Positions 12,298 through 24,922 of a DNA stretch of 64,000 nt are shown here, one piece after another. Origin of the DNA: Rhyacophila brunnea (taxonomy: Eukaryota; Arthropoda; Insecta; Trichoptera; Rhyacophilidae); the NCBI GenBank assembly GCA_022495005.1, contig JAGYXB010000956.1, forward strand, positions 434,001 to 498,000. Direction: 5' to 3'. The position numbers and the translations under genes were made by a program. The notes under the pieces are model-generated. The model searched no databases. It saw only the letters and a list, made by a program, of their open reading frames with translations, and had not been told where the DNA came from. Position 1 is the stretch's first letter, and the number at the start of each line of letters is the position of its first letter.

Positions 12298-14310
12298 GCG
12301 GATATGGCCAAAGAAGAAGAAGATAAACCACTATTACCACCCCAGACGGATCATAAGAACTCAACAGAATTTCTAAGAGGGTTGGTTGTTAGCCATATAC
12401 CCAACTCTTATGCAAAGGGTGGAATTAGAGAGAGCATCATATGGACCCATGTCCTACATCAAAAATTCATTAAGATGATCCATATAACTGCATACATCGG
12501 TCTGGTCTCGGCGACTGGTCTCGAGACCAGAGTCGCTCGGTGTGGCTCGGCTCTTAATATGATTAATTAACACTTAAATATACTCTGTAAGTAAAGACAA
12601 CTAAAATTATTACTGGATGAGGATTGCTTAGTAAATGATTCAATGATCTCTTGGTGAAAATTCTACAGTCGGTCATTATTAAATTTCATATATATGTTCA
12701 AATAGCAGAAAATGTTTTCATTTTGATGGTATCGATTGATTATTGGATTTTTTGAAAAAATGTTGATTCCAAAAAACTCTGGAGGTGTCACCTCTAGAAA
12801 TTATGCAATTGTAAAGATGTACTTATTTCATTGCTGGGGCAAAAATTGGATTGGGTCATGTTTTCATATCACAATTAATCGATTGGAAAATTAGCCAATA
12901 AAGTGTTAAAACTATAAGAAAATAAATGCCATTTACCAATTCAATTCTTTTGAATTGAATTTTTTGTTCTCCCGAATTTAAAATGAGTGTTTCATATTAC
13001 GAGTATTTATAATCAATTGGTACAAAATTAACTACATAATAAAGTTTTAAAACTATAAAAAATAAATGCCATTTACCAATTCAATTTTAATGAATTGAGA
13101 GTGTTTGTTCTCTCGAGTATAAAATGAGATTGCCTTATAATATAAGAGAATTTGATTATATGGAATAAATTGTCCTATCAAATATTAGAGACCATTTTTA
13201 TAAATCTGTATTAGGTATAAGTACCCAAAATATATCAACTATGATGAGAATAGTATTACTACTAATTACTTTTTCATTGGGATGGCACAAAAACTAAACT
13301 CGCCTATAAATTAGGCAGTTTCAATAACCAACAGGAAATAATCATTTGTAAAATGTTATGATGTCAAATCTTAGAAATTATTTTGTAATAAAGTTTAAAA
13401 ATAATTACAATTACCTAAGTAGTTGAAAAGTATAATATATCACACAAGTTCACAAATCGTTAACTGTAGGCTCGCTTTTTAAATGGTGGTAGATCTATAA
13501 TATTCAGTACCTACCGATGGGTCATTTGAATTAAAAGTTGTTAAATTCACATTCAATAATATTTCACTATTTAATTTTTTTTAAAGCTTTGTACATACAT
13601 ACTGATGTACCATGCTATGAGAATCAAAAAATTGATGTAGTAGAGAATTTAAATTTTGTTATGGTTCAAGTATATTATACATAAATAGTTAACCACAGAA
13701 ATGAATCTTGATATATCAGTATAAGATAAATTTTTGCCACTGGTGAAAGAACTAATCACACCAAGCACAAAAATGAATTGTTCATTCCTAGAGTCAACAA
13801 CTTAATGAATATTATAAAAAGTAGAGATTTATTGCATTAATTATTGTATAAAGTAACACCTTTCAATTCAATGCCATGTTTAAATATAATTTAAATAGGT
13901 ACTCGCTTAAAAACCAATCTTTACCTAAGTTACATAAGATCACATTTTCATACATTCAAAAGCTAAATGTAATTATGTATTTTTATAAAATTGTATATAA
14001 TATTATCTTACATAAAAAGTGGAAGCATTAAACATGTGGGACCATTTCACTGCTGTCTGTAATAAATAGAAGATTCAATGCTGCCACTTGATTTCAGTTA
14101 AACCTTTAATCCTACATAACATACAAAGCTTAAGCGAGTGTTTTCGATACTTTCACAGATTCAATTTATGACATCACCCGTGTTCTGCTGGATTCACTAA
14201 AATGGTCACTTAATCGATAAATTATATATATTATTGAATGCACAAATCTAAAATCGATTTGATTTATGATATAAAAATGGTACGACCTAGATTCGGAAAC
14301 AATTCAGTAT
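12298..14310. other. Intergenic / probable Eph 3' flank
   Basis: Contains an imperfect tandem duplication of about 130 bp (12873-13005 and 13009-13128, both with AAATGCCATTTACCAATTCA). Candidate minus-strand poly(A) signals for Eph are ATTAAA at 14105-14110 and AATAAA at 13828-13833; neither can be proven. No other gene seen. Confidence 0.4.
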
Positions 14311-17300
14311 CTACACCAAAAAACCTTCAGTTCCATTCACCCTTATCTGTGCTCTCATTGTTTGTACACTATTCATTATCTTTTTTTGATGTCCAACAAG
14401 TATTATACCCAGTTGTGTAAGTTGCTGTACAGTAAGATTCACAACGGAATCCATGTCTGTTATATTAGCCCCATGAAATTTGTCTAAGTATCGCATCATT
14501 TTTATTGAGTTTAACCAATCTTCAACACAATTGAAGTTAGTTAAATCTGGTGTATCACCGGCTAGCGGATTGGCAGACCTATTTTGGGCAATCTTACGAA
14601 GTGTGTCAGGACACCTTATCAACTTGTCTAATGTTTTAACAATGCTGGTGAAAGCAGGTCTATGCGTTCTTTCTTTTTGCCAACAATCTAGCATTAACTG
14701 GTAAATTGCCTCTGGACAATCCATAGGGGCGGGTAATCTGTATCCCTTTTCAATGGATTTTATAACGTCCTGATTGCTCCAGTTCCAGTATGGCCTTTCT
14801 CCAAACGACATCACCTCCCAACAGACAATGCCAAGTGACCACACATCACTTGCTGAAGTAAATTTCCTAAATGCAATAGCTTCAGGTGCGGTCCAACGCA
14901 CAGGAATTTTACCGCCTCTAGTTGTGTAAGCGCCCTCAGTGGTGGATTCTATTTCTCTCGATAACCCAAAATCTGCTATTTTACAAACTAGTTGAGTATT
15001 TACTAAGACGTTTCGGGCCGCCAAATCTCTATGAACATAGTTCATTTCTGCGAGATATTGCATACCAGCAGCAATTCCACGTAACATTCCAACTAGTTGC
15101 AAAACTTGGAATTTCCCATCATTTGCTCGCAAAAAGGTATCTAAAGATCCATTCTCCATAAACTCTGTAATGATCATAACTGGATTGCATTTGGTAACAA
15201 CACCTTGTAAAAATATGACATTAGGATGTTCAAATTGTCCCATTATTGACGCTTCTGTGAGGAAATCACATCTACTCTTGTCTGCTGATCCAGGTTTTAA
15301 AGTTTTTATTGCAACATCTATTTCTTGCATACATGATGTTGGTAGTTTAAGTTTACCACGACAAACATCGCCAAATTCTCCTCCACCTATTATTGCTTCA
15401 ATCGTTATACAAGATGCATCAATTTCACGAGCGAATTCTTTCACTGCTTGATTTGGATCTTCGTAAGTGTGAGGATCAATGTATGTACGGGAAGAAGCAC
15501 CTGCAGCGGTAAATAATGGTGTAGTCACATTTGAATTTGTTTTTACGGGCATGCTTTCGTGACCTGTATATACTTCTCCATTCCGATAATCAAGAGTATT
15601 ACCATCATTTGGCTGTTTCTTATTACACTCATCATTAGCCCTCGACCGGAGGTACAAAACTGTCATAATTATTATGATCACAAGTAAAATTACAACAATC
15701 ACCATAGCACCTGCTATAATTTTAACTTGCATGTTATCTTCATCTCCAATGTATGCTGGACCGGAGACTTGACCGGTGCGTCCAAATATGACTGGGCTAT
15801 AGTCTCCCCACCCATGCTGTGATTTGGCACGTACCTGAATTCCATATTCGGTTTGTTGGTGAAGTCCAGAAATGGTTACTTGAAGATCTGATGATAATAA
15901 TGTAGTAAAATTGTTGCTGTCAACATCTTGTTTGGGAAACCAGCGAACTTCATAAGATTCAACCAAATCAAAATCTGTTTCAGACACGTCATTAATCAAT
16001 GGAGCATCCCATGCTATAGTTAGCTCAGTGCTCTTCACAGATACAACTCTCACTTTACTAACAGAACTGATAACTGATGCTTCTGTAGTGACAGAGATAT
16101 CAACAAATTCGGATTCATGTCTTGATATTTTGGTGACGCCATTCTCAGAAAATACTTGAAACCTATAGGTGGTAACTGGATTTAGACCAGATATAGTCAT
16201 TCGCGTGTCATTGAACACGTCTGTGGATGGTTGATATTGTACGGCAGCACTGCACGCATCACATTTAACTTTGTATGCAATATCAAGCCTGCCTCCCAAT
16301 TTACTTGGTGGTCTCCAAGATAAAATGACAGTTGACTGATCGACAAATGAAACAGTCAAATTTTCAGGAGCCGAAGGCCACTGGGTGCATGGCATGCTTC
16401 TTGGATCTTTCTCAGCCCTATAATACCCAAAGTTACAAGTACATTCACTGACTGCATATTCGTTTGATTTGGAATGTTCTGGACATAGCGAGCAAGAATC
16501 ATCACTCGTACTAGCTTTAAATCGGCCCGGGGGGCACTCCGTACAACTCTGTTTATCAAAATCTGGTTCATACCCTGCCTTACATTTGCAACCACCATTG
16601 GAATGTGTCCATTTACCATCACCCTTGCACAGGTATGTTGGATTGTCGACTACTTCTGCATTTGCTACGCAGGTACCGTTAGCTTGTTCAATGATTGTAA
16701 CTTCCTTCCCAGTCGGTGTAACTGGGAAATGTGCAAAATTGATGGTTGTTTCTGGACATGTGATGTAATAAACTTTGACTGCTAATAGCGATATACAAGC
16801 TCCTTGATCTCTGAATGCAAAATATACTCCTCTCTTAGTGATAGCAATACTCTTCACCTCAGTGTTTATATTAACTTCTGAATTAGCATTGAATCTGCCT
16901 TCTCCGGCAGCTATTCTACCAATCAGTTTGTAACTCTCCGGCTCCCACGGTGGATGTTCCTTCGTGGCGACATCAAATTCATAGTAAAGTAAACTGAATG
17001 TTTCTTTGCAACTCAATGCGTTCCCAGGAAATAAGGAACAATCTCGAATAGTGAATTTCACTTCAATGTAAATACGATTTGCATGACCTCTTTCCACAAA
17101 TGGTGTCCATAGCCAATTATTCACATTATGATAAGCCACATCGCATACAACATATGAGCGCCAGTTGATACCTTTATCAAAATCGGTAAAAGACTCTTCA
17201 ATCCATCCCGGAGTGTTAGCGAGTACTCCATAGGGATATCTTGTCCATTCCAATGTTTGCTCAGAAGTTGTATCCAATAAGATTACTTGTTCACAGAGAC

Positions 17301-17346
17301 AGTGAGAACTGACTAAGGCCAGTATCACAATCAAAATAAGAGCCAT
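14311..17346 (-). CDS. Eph: Eph receptor tyrosine kinase, complete, single exon
   Basis: Receptor tyrosine kinase of the plasma membrane that binds ephrins on neighbouring cells and signals in axon guidance and tissue boundaries. The 1011-aa protein has a signal peptide (1-18), ephrin ligand-binding domain (about 19-198), Cys-rich region (about 228-320), two FN3 domains (about 324-423 and 429-528), a TM helix (541-566), a juxtamembrane YIDP/TYEDP motif with Tyr622 and Tyr628, a kinase domain (about 648-905) and a SAM domain (about 932-1000), ending in GFLV, a possible PDZ ligand. The kinase looks active: GGGEFG loop 654-659, Lys681, HRD 772-774, Asn779, DFG 792-794, Tyr807 in the activation loop and APE 820-822. 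I start at the ATG at 17346; the frame extends two codons upstream only through a TTG. Length is normal for the family. The absence of any intron is unusual. Stop TAG at 14311-14313. Confidence 0.97.
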   Translation of the reverse strand: MALILIVILALVSSHCLCEQVILLDTTSEQTLEWTRYPYGVLANTPGWIEESFTDFDKGINWRSYVVCDVAYHNVNNWLWTPFVERGHANRIYIEVKFTIRDCSLFPGNALSCKETFSLLYYEFDVATKEHPPWEPESYKLIGRIAAGEGRFNANSEVNINTEVKSIAITKRGVYFAFRDQGACISLLAVKVYYITCPETTINFAHFPVTPTGKEVTIIEQANGTCVANAEVVDNPTYLCKGDGKWTHSNGGCKCKAGYEPDFDKQSCTECPPGRFKASTSDDSCSLCPEHSKSNEYAVSECTCNFGYYRAEKDPRSMPCTQWPSAPENLTVSFVDQSTVILSWRPPSKLGGRLDIAYKVKCDACSAAVQYQPSTDVFNDTRMTISGLNPVTTYRFQVFSENGVTKISRHESEFVDISVTTEASVISSVSKVRVVSVKSTELTIAWDAPLINDVSETDFDLVESYEVRWFPKQDVDSNNFTTLLSSDLQVTISGLHQQTEYGIQVRAKSQHGWGDYSPVIFGRTGQVSGPAYIGDEDNMQVKIIAGAMVIVVILLVIIIIMTVLYLRSRANDECNKKQPNDGNTLDYRNGEVYTGHESMPVKTNSNVTTPLFTAAGASSRTYIDPHTYEDPNQAVKEFAREIDASCITIEAIIGGGEFGDVCRGKLKLPTSCMQEIDVAIKTLKPGSADKSRCDFLTEASIMGQFEHPNVIFLQGVVTKCNPVMIITEFMENGSLDTFLRANDGKFQVLQLVGMLRGIAAGMQYLAEMNYVHRDLAARNVLVNTQLVCKIADFGLSREIESTTEGAYTTRGGKIPVRWTAPEAIAFRKFTSASDVWSLGIVCWEVMSFGERPYWNWSNQDVIKSIEKGYRLPAPMDCPEAIYQLMLDCWQKERTHRPAFTSIVKTLDKLIRCPDTLRKIAQNRSANPLAGDTPDLTNFNCVEDWLNSIKMMRYLDKFHGANITDMDSVVNLTVQQLTQLGIILVGHQKKIMNSVQTMRAQIRVNGTEGFLV

Positions 17347-20300
17347 GATCAATTCACAAGACTATTTTTCTAGCGACAAGGCATTATTACTAAAGGTTAT
17401 ATCGAAGACTTTATTATCAAGTGAACATACGGTAAAAATTCACATTTTTAGTAAACGACCTCTTTATAACAATCATCACGCATTATTAAATCAGTAGACT
17501 TAAACCATTAGCATAGTATTGCAGTGGTTGTAGGTTTATTTTGTCAGTTTACATGATTCTTTAGAAATTTTCGTCGACATCAATCGATGGCAGCGGGTCC
17601 ATGGCGATCAGCTGGACACTAATTTTAACAACACGGGACAGAAAGCACACGGCACACTGTGCAAAACAATTTCATATCATGTTTTCTGAACAACATCACT
17701 CATTTTGACCACAAAATCACATTAAAAATAAATAGTTTAACAAGAAAGCCGATGTTAAGGGTGGGGGATGCCACCATAATTGATATCACGGAATTTTGGG
17801 TTCATCCGAATTTGTTGCACTTATTATTAACTGGAAACATTACATCAATTGCAAAACTACGCCAACGTACGGTAATAATGCAATATTCTTTGTATTGATA
17901 TCATTATTAGAACAAAAAAACACAATCTTTAAGATTTAGGTATGTCATAGATGTGTATACCAAAACCAAAGCAAGTACATACTGGATTTTGGGAACGTGT
18001 TCACAAACGCTAATAATTGGCTCGGAGCGATAATTCTACCATCTACCGGACTTGTCACTAGTTTATGTTAATACGCAGGAAATCACAATCTTAGAATAAT
18101 TATTATTCAATTTATTAGCCTTATCAGCGTACCATTTACATATGATTTTAAATAAAAGAATACTGTTTTATAGTATTATATACAACAATAGAGTTCAATG
18201 ATTATGTAATATTAATTTGACAGCCTTCTTTATTTCGATAATTAAGTAATTATTACATACAACCAAAGAGATTCGACTACTCCCAATCTCTTAAACATTA
18301 TAATATATTTCGACGTAAGTATAACCAAACGATAATCAAAACATCTATTTTTTTTTTTAATACGTAACATTATTTTGTTGGTGTTCATTAAATTAAATTT
18401 AATATATTTTTTTCATTTTGTATTCAAATCGCAACCAACCTAAGTAGGTACCTACCTACATACCTACTCAATAGATTTTACTAGATCTAAAGAGGTGATC
18501 CATCAATATTATTACCTGGGTACATCATCGGTACCAACCAAGGTACGAACAAAATAGCTATATTGAAAGCAGTTTAAACTTTATTGTAAAAAATATACAC
18601 ATTACAACTTACAAACTTGTCTGGAGAATGAGATGAGGGAGCCTCTATCAAAAACTACCTAATCACGACTAGTAACTGGCAAAATCTAATGTTCGAATGA
18701 CGTTTTTCAATATGGCGCCCTATGGTAGTTCGTAGTTCCATTTTTGGCCATTCTTGAGATAAGTTTGTAGGTCTGTACTTTTGAAAGAATATTTTTAATA
18801 AAATTTTCGAACAGACCGTATTTTTTTTATTACGGGCCTTACCTAAAAATAATCTATTTCTTTTTAAACATAATACTACCTATTATAGGTGGGTATCTAC
18901 ATTTTATAGAAAGAATCGTTTTAGTTATAATTTATTAATTATTGCAATAGTTATAATTTGTAGGTACATGAATAAACTATTATAATTTTTATTAAAAATT
19001 TGCCAAATTCAATTACCTACCCTACCGTAGCGAGAAAAAATTGAACATTATTAAACTCAGTATGATTCATTACACTATTACAGCAACAATAATGTAAATT
19101 CTTTAAAAAGGTTCCCTGAGATGACTCTATGCATATTATAGAGATAAATACATTAAAAACATAATATATTTCGAAAAAGTAAACATACCTAACTCGCTGC
19201 TACATAACTGATAAAACAAAAATCTTATCACATTAAATAAAAATTTAAGATTTTGGTATAATTTAATAATTTGAGGTCTCCTTTAAATCTTCTGACGGCG
19301 GTGAAGTAGCTACCCACCTATCTACATAGATTGCTGAATCGACATCATTTGAATGAGTACATTGTCATTGGATATGTGGTAGGTACAAAACTGTTCAAAC
19401 CATAAAGATAGGTACTGTAATAAATAAATGAACCTAGGTAAGTAATTATCATGAAATAATTTGGTGTATCGGTATATATTATTATATAACGGAAAATATA
19501 TGCTCTAAAGGCCGGTTCGGATTAGGAGAGTTGCGAGTAATTTAGTAACTTAACATGTATGAATAGACAAATTTAGTCGAGTAATTTAGTAAAATCATTT
19601 AGCGGAGTCAATACATTTTGTTCTAATTTTATGGTCGAGTAACACCCCCACCATGTCTCACGAGACAAGTCTGAACACGTTATCTTTAGTCCAGTTCATT
19701 AGTTGTCGTATAATTTCTTTCTACAATTCTTCTAATATAGCCATTACAACATACATAATTTGAAGACACTTCTGAGAAATAGGTATATAACAAATTGAAA
19801 AAAATTGACAGCCAGCAGGTCTGAATCTGCGTATTTCGGGATTCACGCTCACGTGCATTAACCACTGACTGTTCTATAGAAATCTTATGTAAGTAATTGG
19901 TTATATTATATTTCTGAGAAGTGTTTTCAAATTATGTATGTTCAATAAAAATAATGTTACATTCTTAAATCTTGTGAATTATTCCTTGAATAAAAAAAAT
20001 AAAATCAAATACTGTCATAATAAAGTCAAAAGGCAATAAATGTTGATAGCCGGTTTTTTCAAAATTATTTAGAAATGAAAATAATTCGCTTCAGCTCGTG
20101 TGAACGATGACTTATAATAAAAACTAAAATCTTATAAAATTAAATTATCATTTAATAATTATAATGACTGATTTGAGGCCCTCTTTTAAATCCTATGTCA
20201 AACCACTGTTTATTTACCTGTATATGTAAAAATGAAATTTTTATGACATCCATTAGTAAGTCAGGAATTACAGGAGGCACCTGATGAGTTCTTCTCTCTC

Positions 20301-20924
20301 CCTGCTTAAACTCCTACTTGTTCAGGCTATCTAGGTAAAATTCATCATCATCCATCAAGATGCGAACCAAAGACCATTGCCGTTATTTGAAGATAGTTCA
20401 AACTGGATCCAAGCTATCAAGACACCCTTTTTCTGTTTCTTCCTCACATGTAGAGTTGGGTTTCGGGAATTCTTGAGATTTTCCATCCCGAATCTCGAGA
20501 ATCGAAATTATTAACATTTCGGGAAACCCTGAATCTCGAGATTTCTTTATTATCAAATATTAATTGAAAGAAACGATTTTTTTTAATTGAAATAAATTAA
20601 TAAAATTCGAGTTCGAGTGCGTCACACAGTGTGCGAGTGTACGATACGAACTTTTTTCGTTGTGTAAAAACAAACTAAATGTATATGAAAAAAGTGGAAG
20701 AAAACACAAAACGTTCAAAGACTGATCGGGGCATTTAAGACAATTAAGCCAACCTCAACTCAAAATGAGCGCAATTTTTCAACATCAGGGAATTTTGTGT
20801 CTCAAAAGCGTACACGATTGTCAGACCCAGCCATTGACAGCCTGTGTTTTTTGAAATCCTATTTTAATAAGCAATGTTTTGAATAATTTTTGTTTTCCTA
20901 CTTCTATTTGTTTGTCTTACTTAA
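17347..20924. other. Eph upstream and intergenic region
   Basis: Directly upstream of Eph should lie its 5' UTR and promoter; I cannot mark a TATA box or transcription start with confidence. Microsatellite-like GTAGGTACCTACC runs occur at 18441-18465. Around 19513-19690 a moderately GC-rich block may be another dispersed repeat. No coding gene seen. Confidence 0.35.
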
Positions 20925-21150
20925 ATACAAAAAAAAAACCGTGCGTGTACTTAAGTACAAGTTGTACTTCTTTGGTGTAACAAAACAAAAACTAGAATTA
21001 TTGGTTAATAACGCCGCTGGTTTATTTTTACACTTTAACACACTTTATATCACTAAATAAATTATATAAAAGGTAACAACTATCACTGTGATGATCCTTT
21101 GTTAACGTAAAGTATTGCAAATGGCCGACAATGACTGTTATATTGGTATA
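20925..21150 (+). repeat. Dispersed repeat, same family as 24893-25430
   Basis: Shares the blocks GTACTTCTTTGG, GTAACAAAACAAAAAC, CTTTAACACACTT and TTGCAAATGGCCGACAATGA with the element at 24893-25430 in direct orientation. The right half seen at 25215-25430 is absent or diverged here. Confidence 0.65.
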
Positions 21151-23159
21151 CCTCGATCACGCGGCGGCTGACTTCATTTCCACTGTAACTTCAATAAATT
21201 ATATTACCTACTTAACTTTCAACATAATTATTTCATTTAAACAATGCGTTGAATTTAGTGATCGTTCTGAAATGCTTTTTCATAAATATAACCTCAAACT
21301 GACGTAAACAGTATATATAATTTTACGAAGACGTTGAGTCTTCGGCTGAAATATTATTTTTTGATGATTAATGCTTATGGTATTGATTGAAAATACAGTA
21401 TGTTTAATGATATTTTACTTATTTAAATATTTTTCGAATGTATGTTTGACAATCAAATCTGAATGACATGGTTTGTCATTAAAATTTTTTGTATTTGTAA
21501 CAAAGTATTTTTGCTAGAATTTTTTTTTTCTGAATCCTAAAAATATTATAATGTTCATAGGTAATGCAATATGTCAAGAAATTGACAGTTGTAAGTCATA
21601 ACAACTACATTGTACAGAATATAATAAAAAACCACCCACAATTTATTGTGTAACCACTTCAGATGGCAACCGTTCGCAGGTAATATTTATATCATAAAAT
21701 TGTCAATATCGCCGCGGCGAGAGATATTTCCGTGTATTATGTGGATTAGTCTAAAAACATCAATTCTCAGGGTAGTTTTTGCACATTTGGCTTTCTGTGG
21801 TAAATCAGGAATGTTTTTAAATTTTATTTTCTTGACAATTTACAAACATTTTACTAAAATTTAAAAACATCCAAAAACATAATTATAACAACAGAAAGTC
21901 AAGCGTACAAATAACTGCGCTGAGAATTTATGTTTTTAGACTTTATATTCACTCACGCCATACACGGATTTCCAACAGCTAGCTATAAATGTTAAAACAA
22001 AGCTGAATATCACTAAACAAAAATTAAAATATTCTATAATTTTATAGTTTTCGAAAAAAAATTAAAACCATGACTGGCGAATACTAAATAAAATAAAATC
22101 AAATATTTCATAAAAAAATTTATTGACATACATAATTATTACATATTCTTATTCACAGTTTAAACTATCACCCCTATAATTAAACATTCAAAGTTTTCAC
22201 ACATATTACATCTCTGTTAAATGATTTTTATGTGGTTTTTCTAGACATTTTGTAAAATTAATAATCCACAATATGGTGGAGATACGCAATGGAAAAGACA
22301 AATTAAAAATGACCCTAAACACGGTTCTACTCTATATGTCCAAGAAAAAAAAAATCAAAATCAATCAAAGATTTGGATGTAGTAGTTGAACTAGAACTAG
22401 ATGATTTTTTATTGTAAAATATTTATTACGAAATAATTGACAGGAAGATACTATATTAATATATATTTAAAAAATCAGCTTATATAGACAATGGTATAGA
22501 TTACTGTAAAAGTAAAGTCAATTGTCATAAATTGCATACGTTTAAAAAATTAATAATTTCAACTGGTTGGAATAAGTAGCTCAAGATTGATAACACAACA
22601 TTGGGTAAAATTGACAAAAAACATGTGCATGTACACAAACATCAGTACAATGTTTTGGATGACTTATAAGTTTGGAGTAAGAGTAAACGAATAGATTTAG
22701 TAAAGGATAGATCAATATTCTTGGAGTCTAGGGGTTTTATAAATATTCAAAATGATACAAAAGAATGAGCAAACAATATTCAACTGCCAAAATTAGCCAG
22801 CCATCATACAGAATTTTATTGATGTAATTTATTGTACACTTTCAGAGAACTATTCATGAATTATGGGTAATGGGTTTTAAAAATAGTAAAACTGTATTGA
22901 ACCAAATATAAAACAACGTTTAATTAACCATATCTTGAAAAGATATTACATTAGAATAATAGGTGTTACTTAAATAAAAGTCTAATCAAAAAACTATGTA
23001 AATTCAATTGGGCCGCAAAATTTTTATTTACCTGATCTACCTTTAAAAAATCTTGTACTAATATATATAGAGGATGACATTTGCTAAAATTTGTATCAAG
23101 GTTCAAATATAAGAATACTAATCAATAAATAATTACAAGATAAAAAGAACTTTTTATAT
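21151..23159. other. Intergenic, no gene seen
   Basis: AT-rich. A perfect 7-bp-stem hairpin CGAAGACGTTGAGTCTTCG lies at about 21326-21344. Around 21730-21960 the text contains TAAAAACAT and ATAATTATA blocks in inverted arrangement, perhaps a decayed foldback. No coding evidence. Confidence 0.35.
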
Positions 23160-23510
23160 ACGTTTTTAAACTTGACAATTCTATGTATTAATAAATATAG
23201 AATACGCACGTATATATTAATAATTTAGTTGCTAGAACCCCCTTAGCAACCAATTATAGTGTTTCACTTTTTACGAATTTTTTCTGAAATAACATTCCAT
23301 ACAAAACGGAATTAACTGAAAATGAATTCAATTCTGCTTAAAGATGGCTAAAAGTATTAAAAGAATGCATTGTCATCGTGTTCTGATATATTCTAAAAGT
23401 TTCAAATGTCTATCTAGTCGGTAAGTTAGTTAAAAATCGATTGCAAGACATGGACAAACAAGAAAAAATTTGTACTGGACAAACAAGAATACGAGCTAAT
23501 AAAAACGTGG
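23160..23510 (-). repeat. MITE-like dispersed repeat, copy 2 (inverted)
   Basis: Reverse-complement relative of 5076-5509: matching blocks include TTAGCTCGTATTCTTG, AATCGATT, TTCTTTTAATACTTTT and TAATATATACGTGCG read on the minus strand. The left terminal CGTTTTTA and right AAAAACG remain. Confidence 0.7.
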
Positions 23511-23779
23511 TAATAATAATATATCATATATTATCCATAAATGATGATAAACGATTTTGGTTTTCGTCACAAAAAATATGAAAACAATTCTTATCTTGAT
23601 AATTTGACAATAATTCAATATGTATAATGAAAATTTAATTAGTGCAATTCACAGTATTTTTTGGGAATCAGGTCTTTGAACTAATTTTATAAAACCTACT
23701 TCCTCCATAGAGCTGGTGGAAATCGATAGCAATTAATTAGTACGTATATATTGTAAAAATAGGCATTGCCTTATATTCC

Positions 23780-23940
23780 ACACTTGAGTGCGAAACCTTT
23801 ACAGTGATAGGCGGCGGCTTGGAGAACTACATCCCCTCCTCTCGCGTTTCAGTACTTTCAATACTTCGAAATCGAAAACCATAGACAAGATACAACACGA
23901 GCACTGCCACCAGGTCTCACGTTAAAGATTTTGGACTATA
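23780..23940 (-). repeat. Dispersed repeat, uninterrupted copy
   Basis: On the minus strand it contains TTTAACGTGAGACCTGG, TTTCGAAGTATTG, ACTGAAACGCGAGAG and TAGTTCTCCAAGCCGCC. The same blocks occur at 43470-43560 and 44690-44775 in plus orientation, where about 1.1 kb of other DNA separates them. Confidence 0.65.
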
Positions 23941-24922
23941 ATAATAAAGTATGTATTGAATATTTTTTTGAATTCAAAACAAGTATGCTAACCACTCCCG
24001 TCAAATTGATGTCAAACATGATCTCCTGACATTGATTACAAAAAGAATGATAAACAAAATTACAATTGACGCAAAAGAAAATAATAATTATTACAAAGTT
24101 CTTAACATTGGGGTGATTTGGCTTAGCTTTTATACAATTTTATATCTGTATTTTGTTTTAAAAGTTTCAATTAAACCAGGAAATCGATAGTTAAGTAAAA
24201 ATAAATATTTTTTTGTCAATTTTTATTAAATGGATGTTAAAACAATTATTTCCAAAATAGCTTTCACTTATAAAATTCTGGGCTCTCGAGGAACATGGTA
24301 ACCCCAATGCCGAGACATCCTTGGGCCATGCACTGAACTCTGAGAAATACTGGTCTATTTATAATACACAACAAAACAATCAGAACTGACACAATAAAAT
24401 AATATACTCACATATACAAAACACAGAAATACTGGTATATACATTAAGATTGAAACAGAGACTTAAAATAAAAGTTTACTTTGCTATCGAACTCGAAGAA
24501 ATACTTATTGGTATATGCAAACCAATTGGAACAAGCACATTAAAATATATGTTTACTTTGGACTTAAACCAGGGATCGGCAACATGGCGCCCTCGGAGAA
24601 TATTTAATGCGCCCTCAAGATACCATCAAATTATAATACTGTCACTCCACTAACAACTTGAATTTCATGAAAAAAAGTTGATTATTTCCGCGAGAAAAAA
24701 ATGGGTTTGTGATTCATGATTCAATGGGTGGTCCCGTGATAAATATTACACTTGAAAGTCCAGCTTGAGTCATAACGATATAATTGAAAATGTCACTCTG
24801 AGGCGGACGAAACCAGTCCAGATTTAATTAATAAAAGTGAAAAAGTACTATAAAAATTTGCGTTTTATTAAATCAATAATAATAATAAAAAATCGGTGCG
24901 TACATATTATGTATGCGTGTTA

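Noticed and set aside
14922..16768. Plus-strand open frames across the Eph gene
   Set aside because: Antisense shadows of the Eph coding sequence, with no independent motifs.
17347..17352. Eph start two codons further upstream
   Set aside because: The upstream codon is TTG, not ATG; the ATG at 17346 gives an ideal signal peptide.
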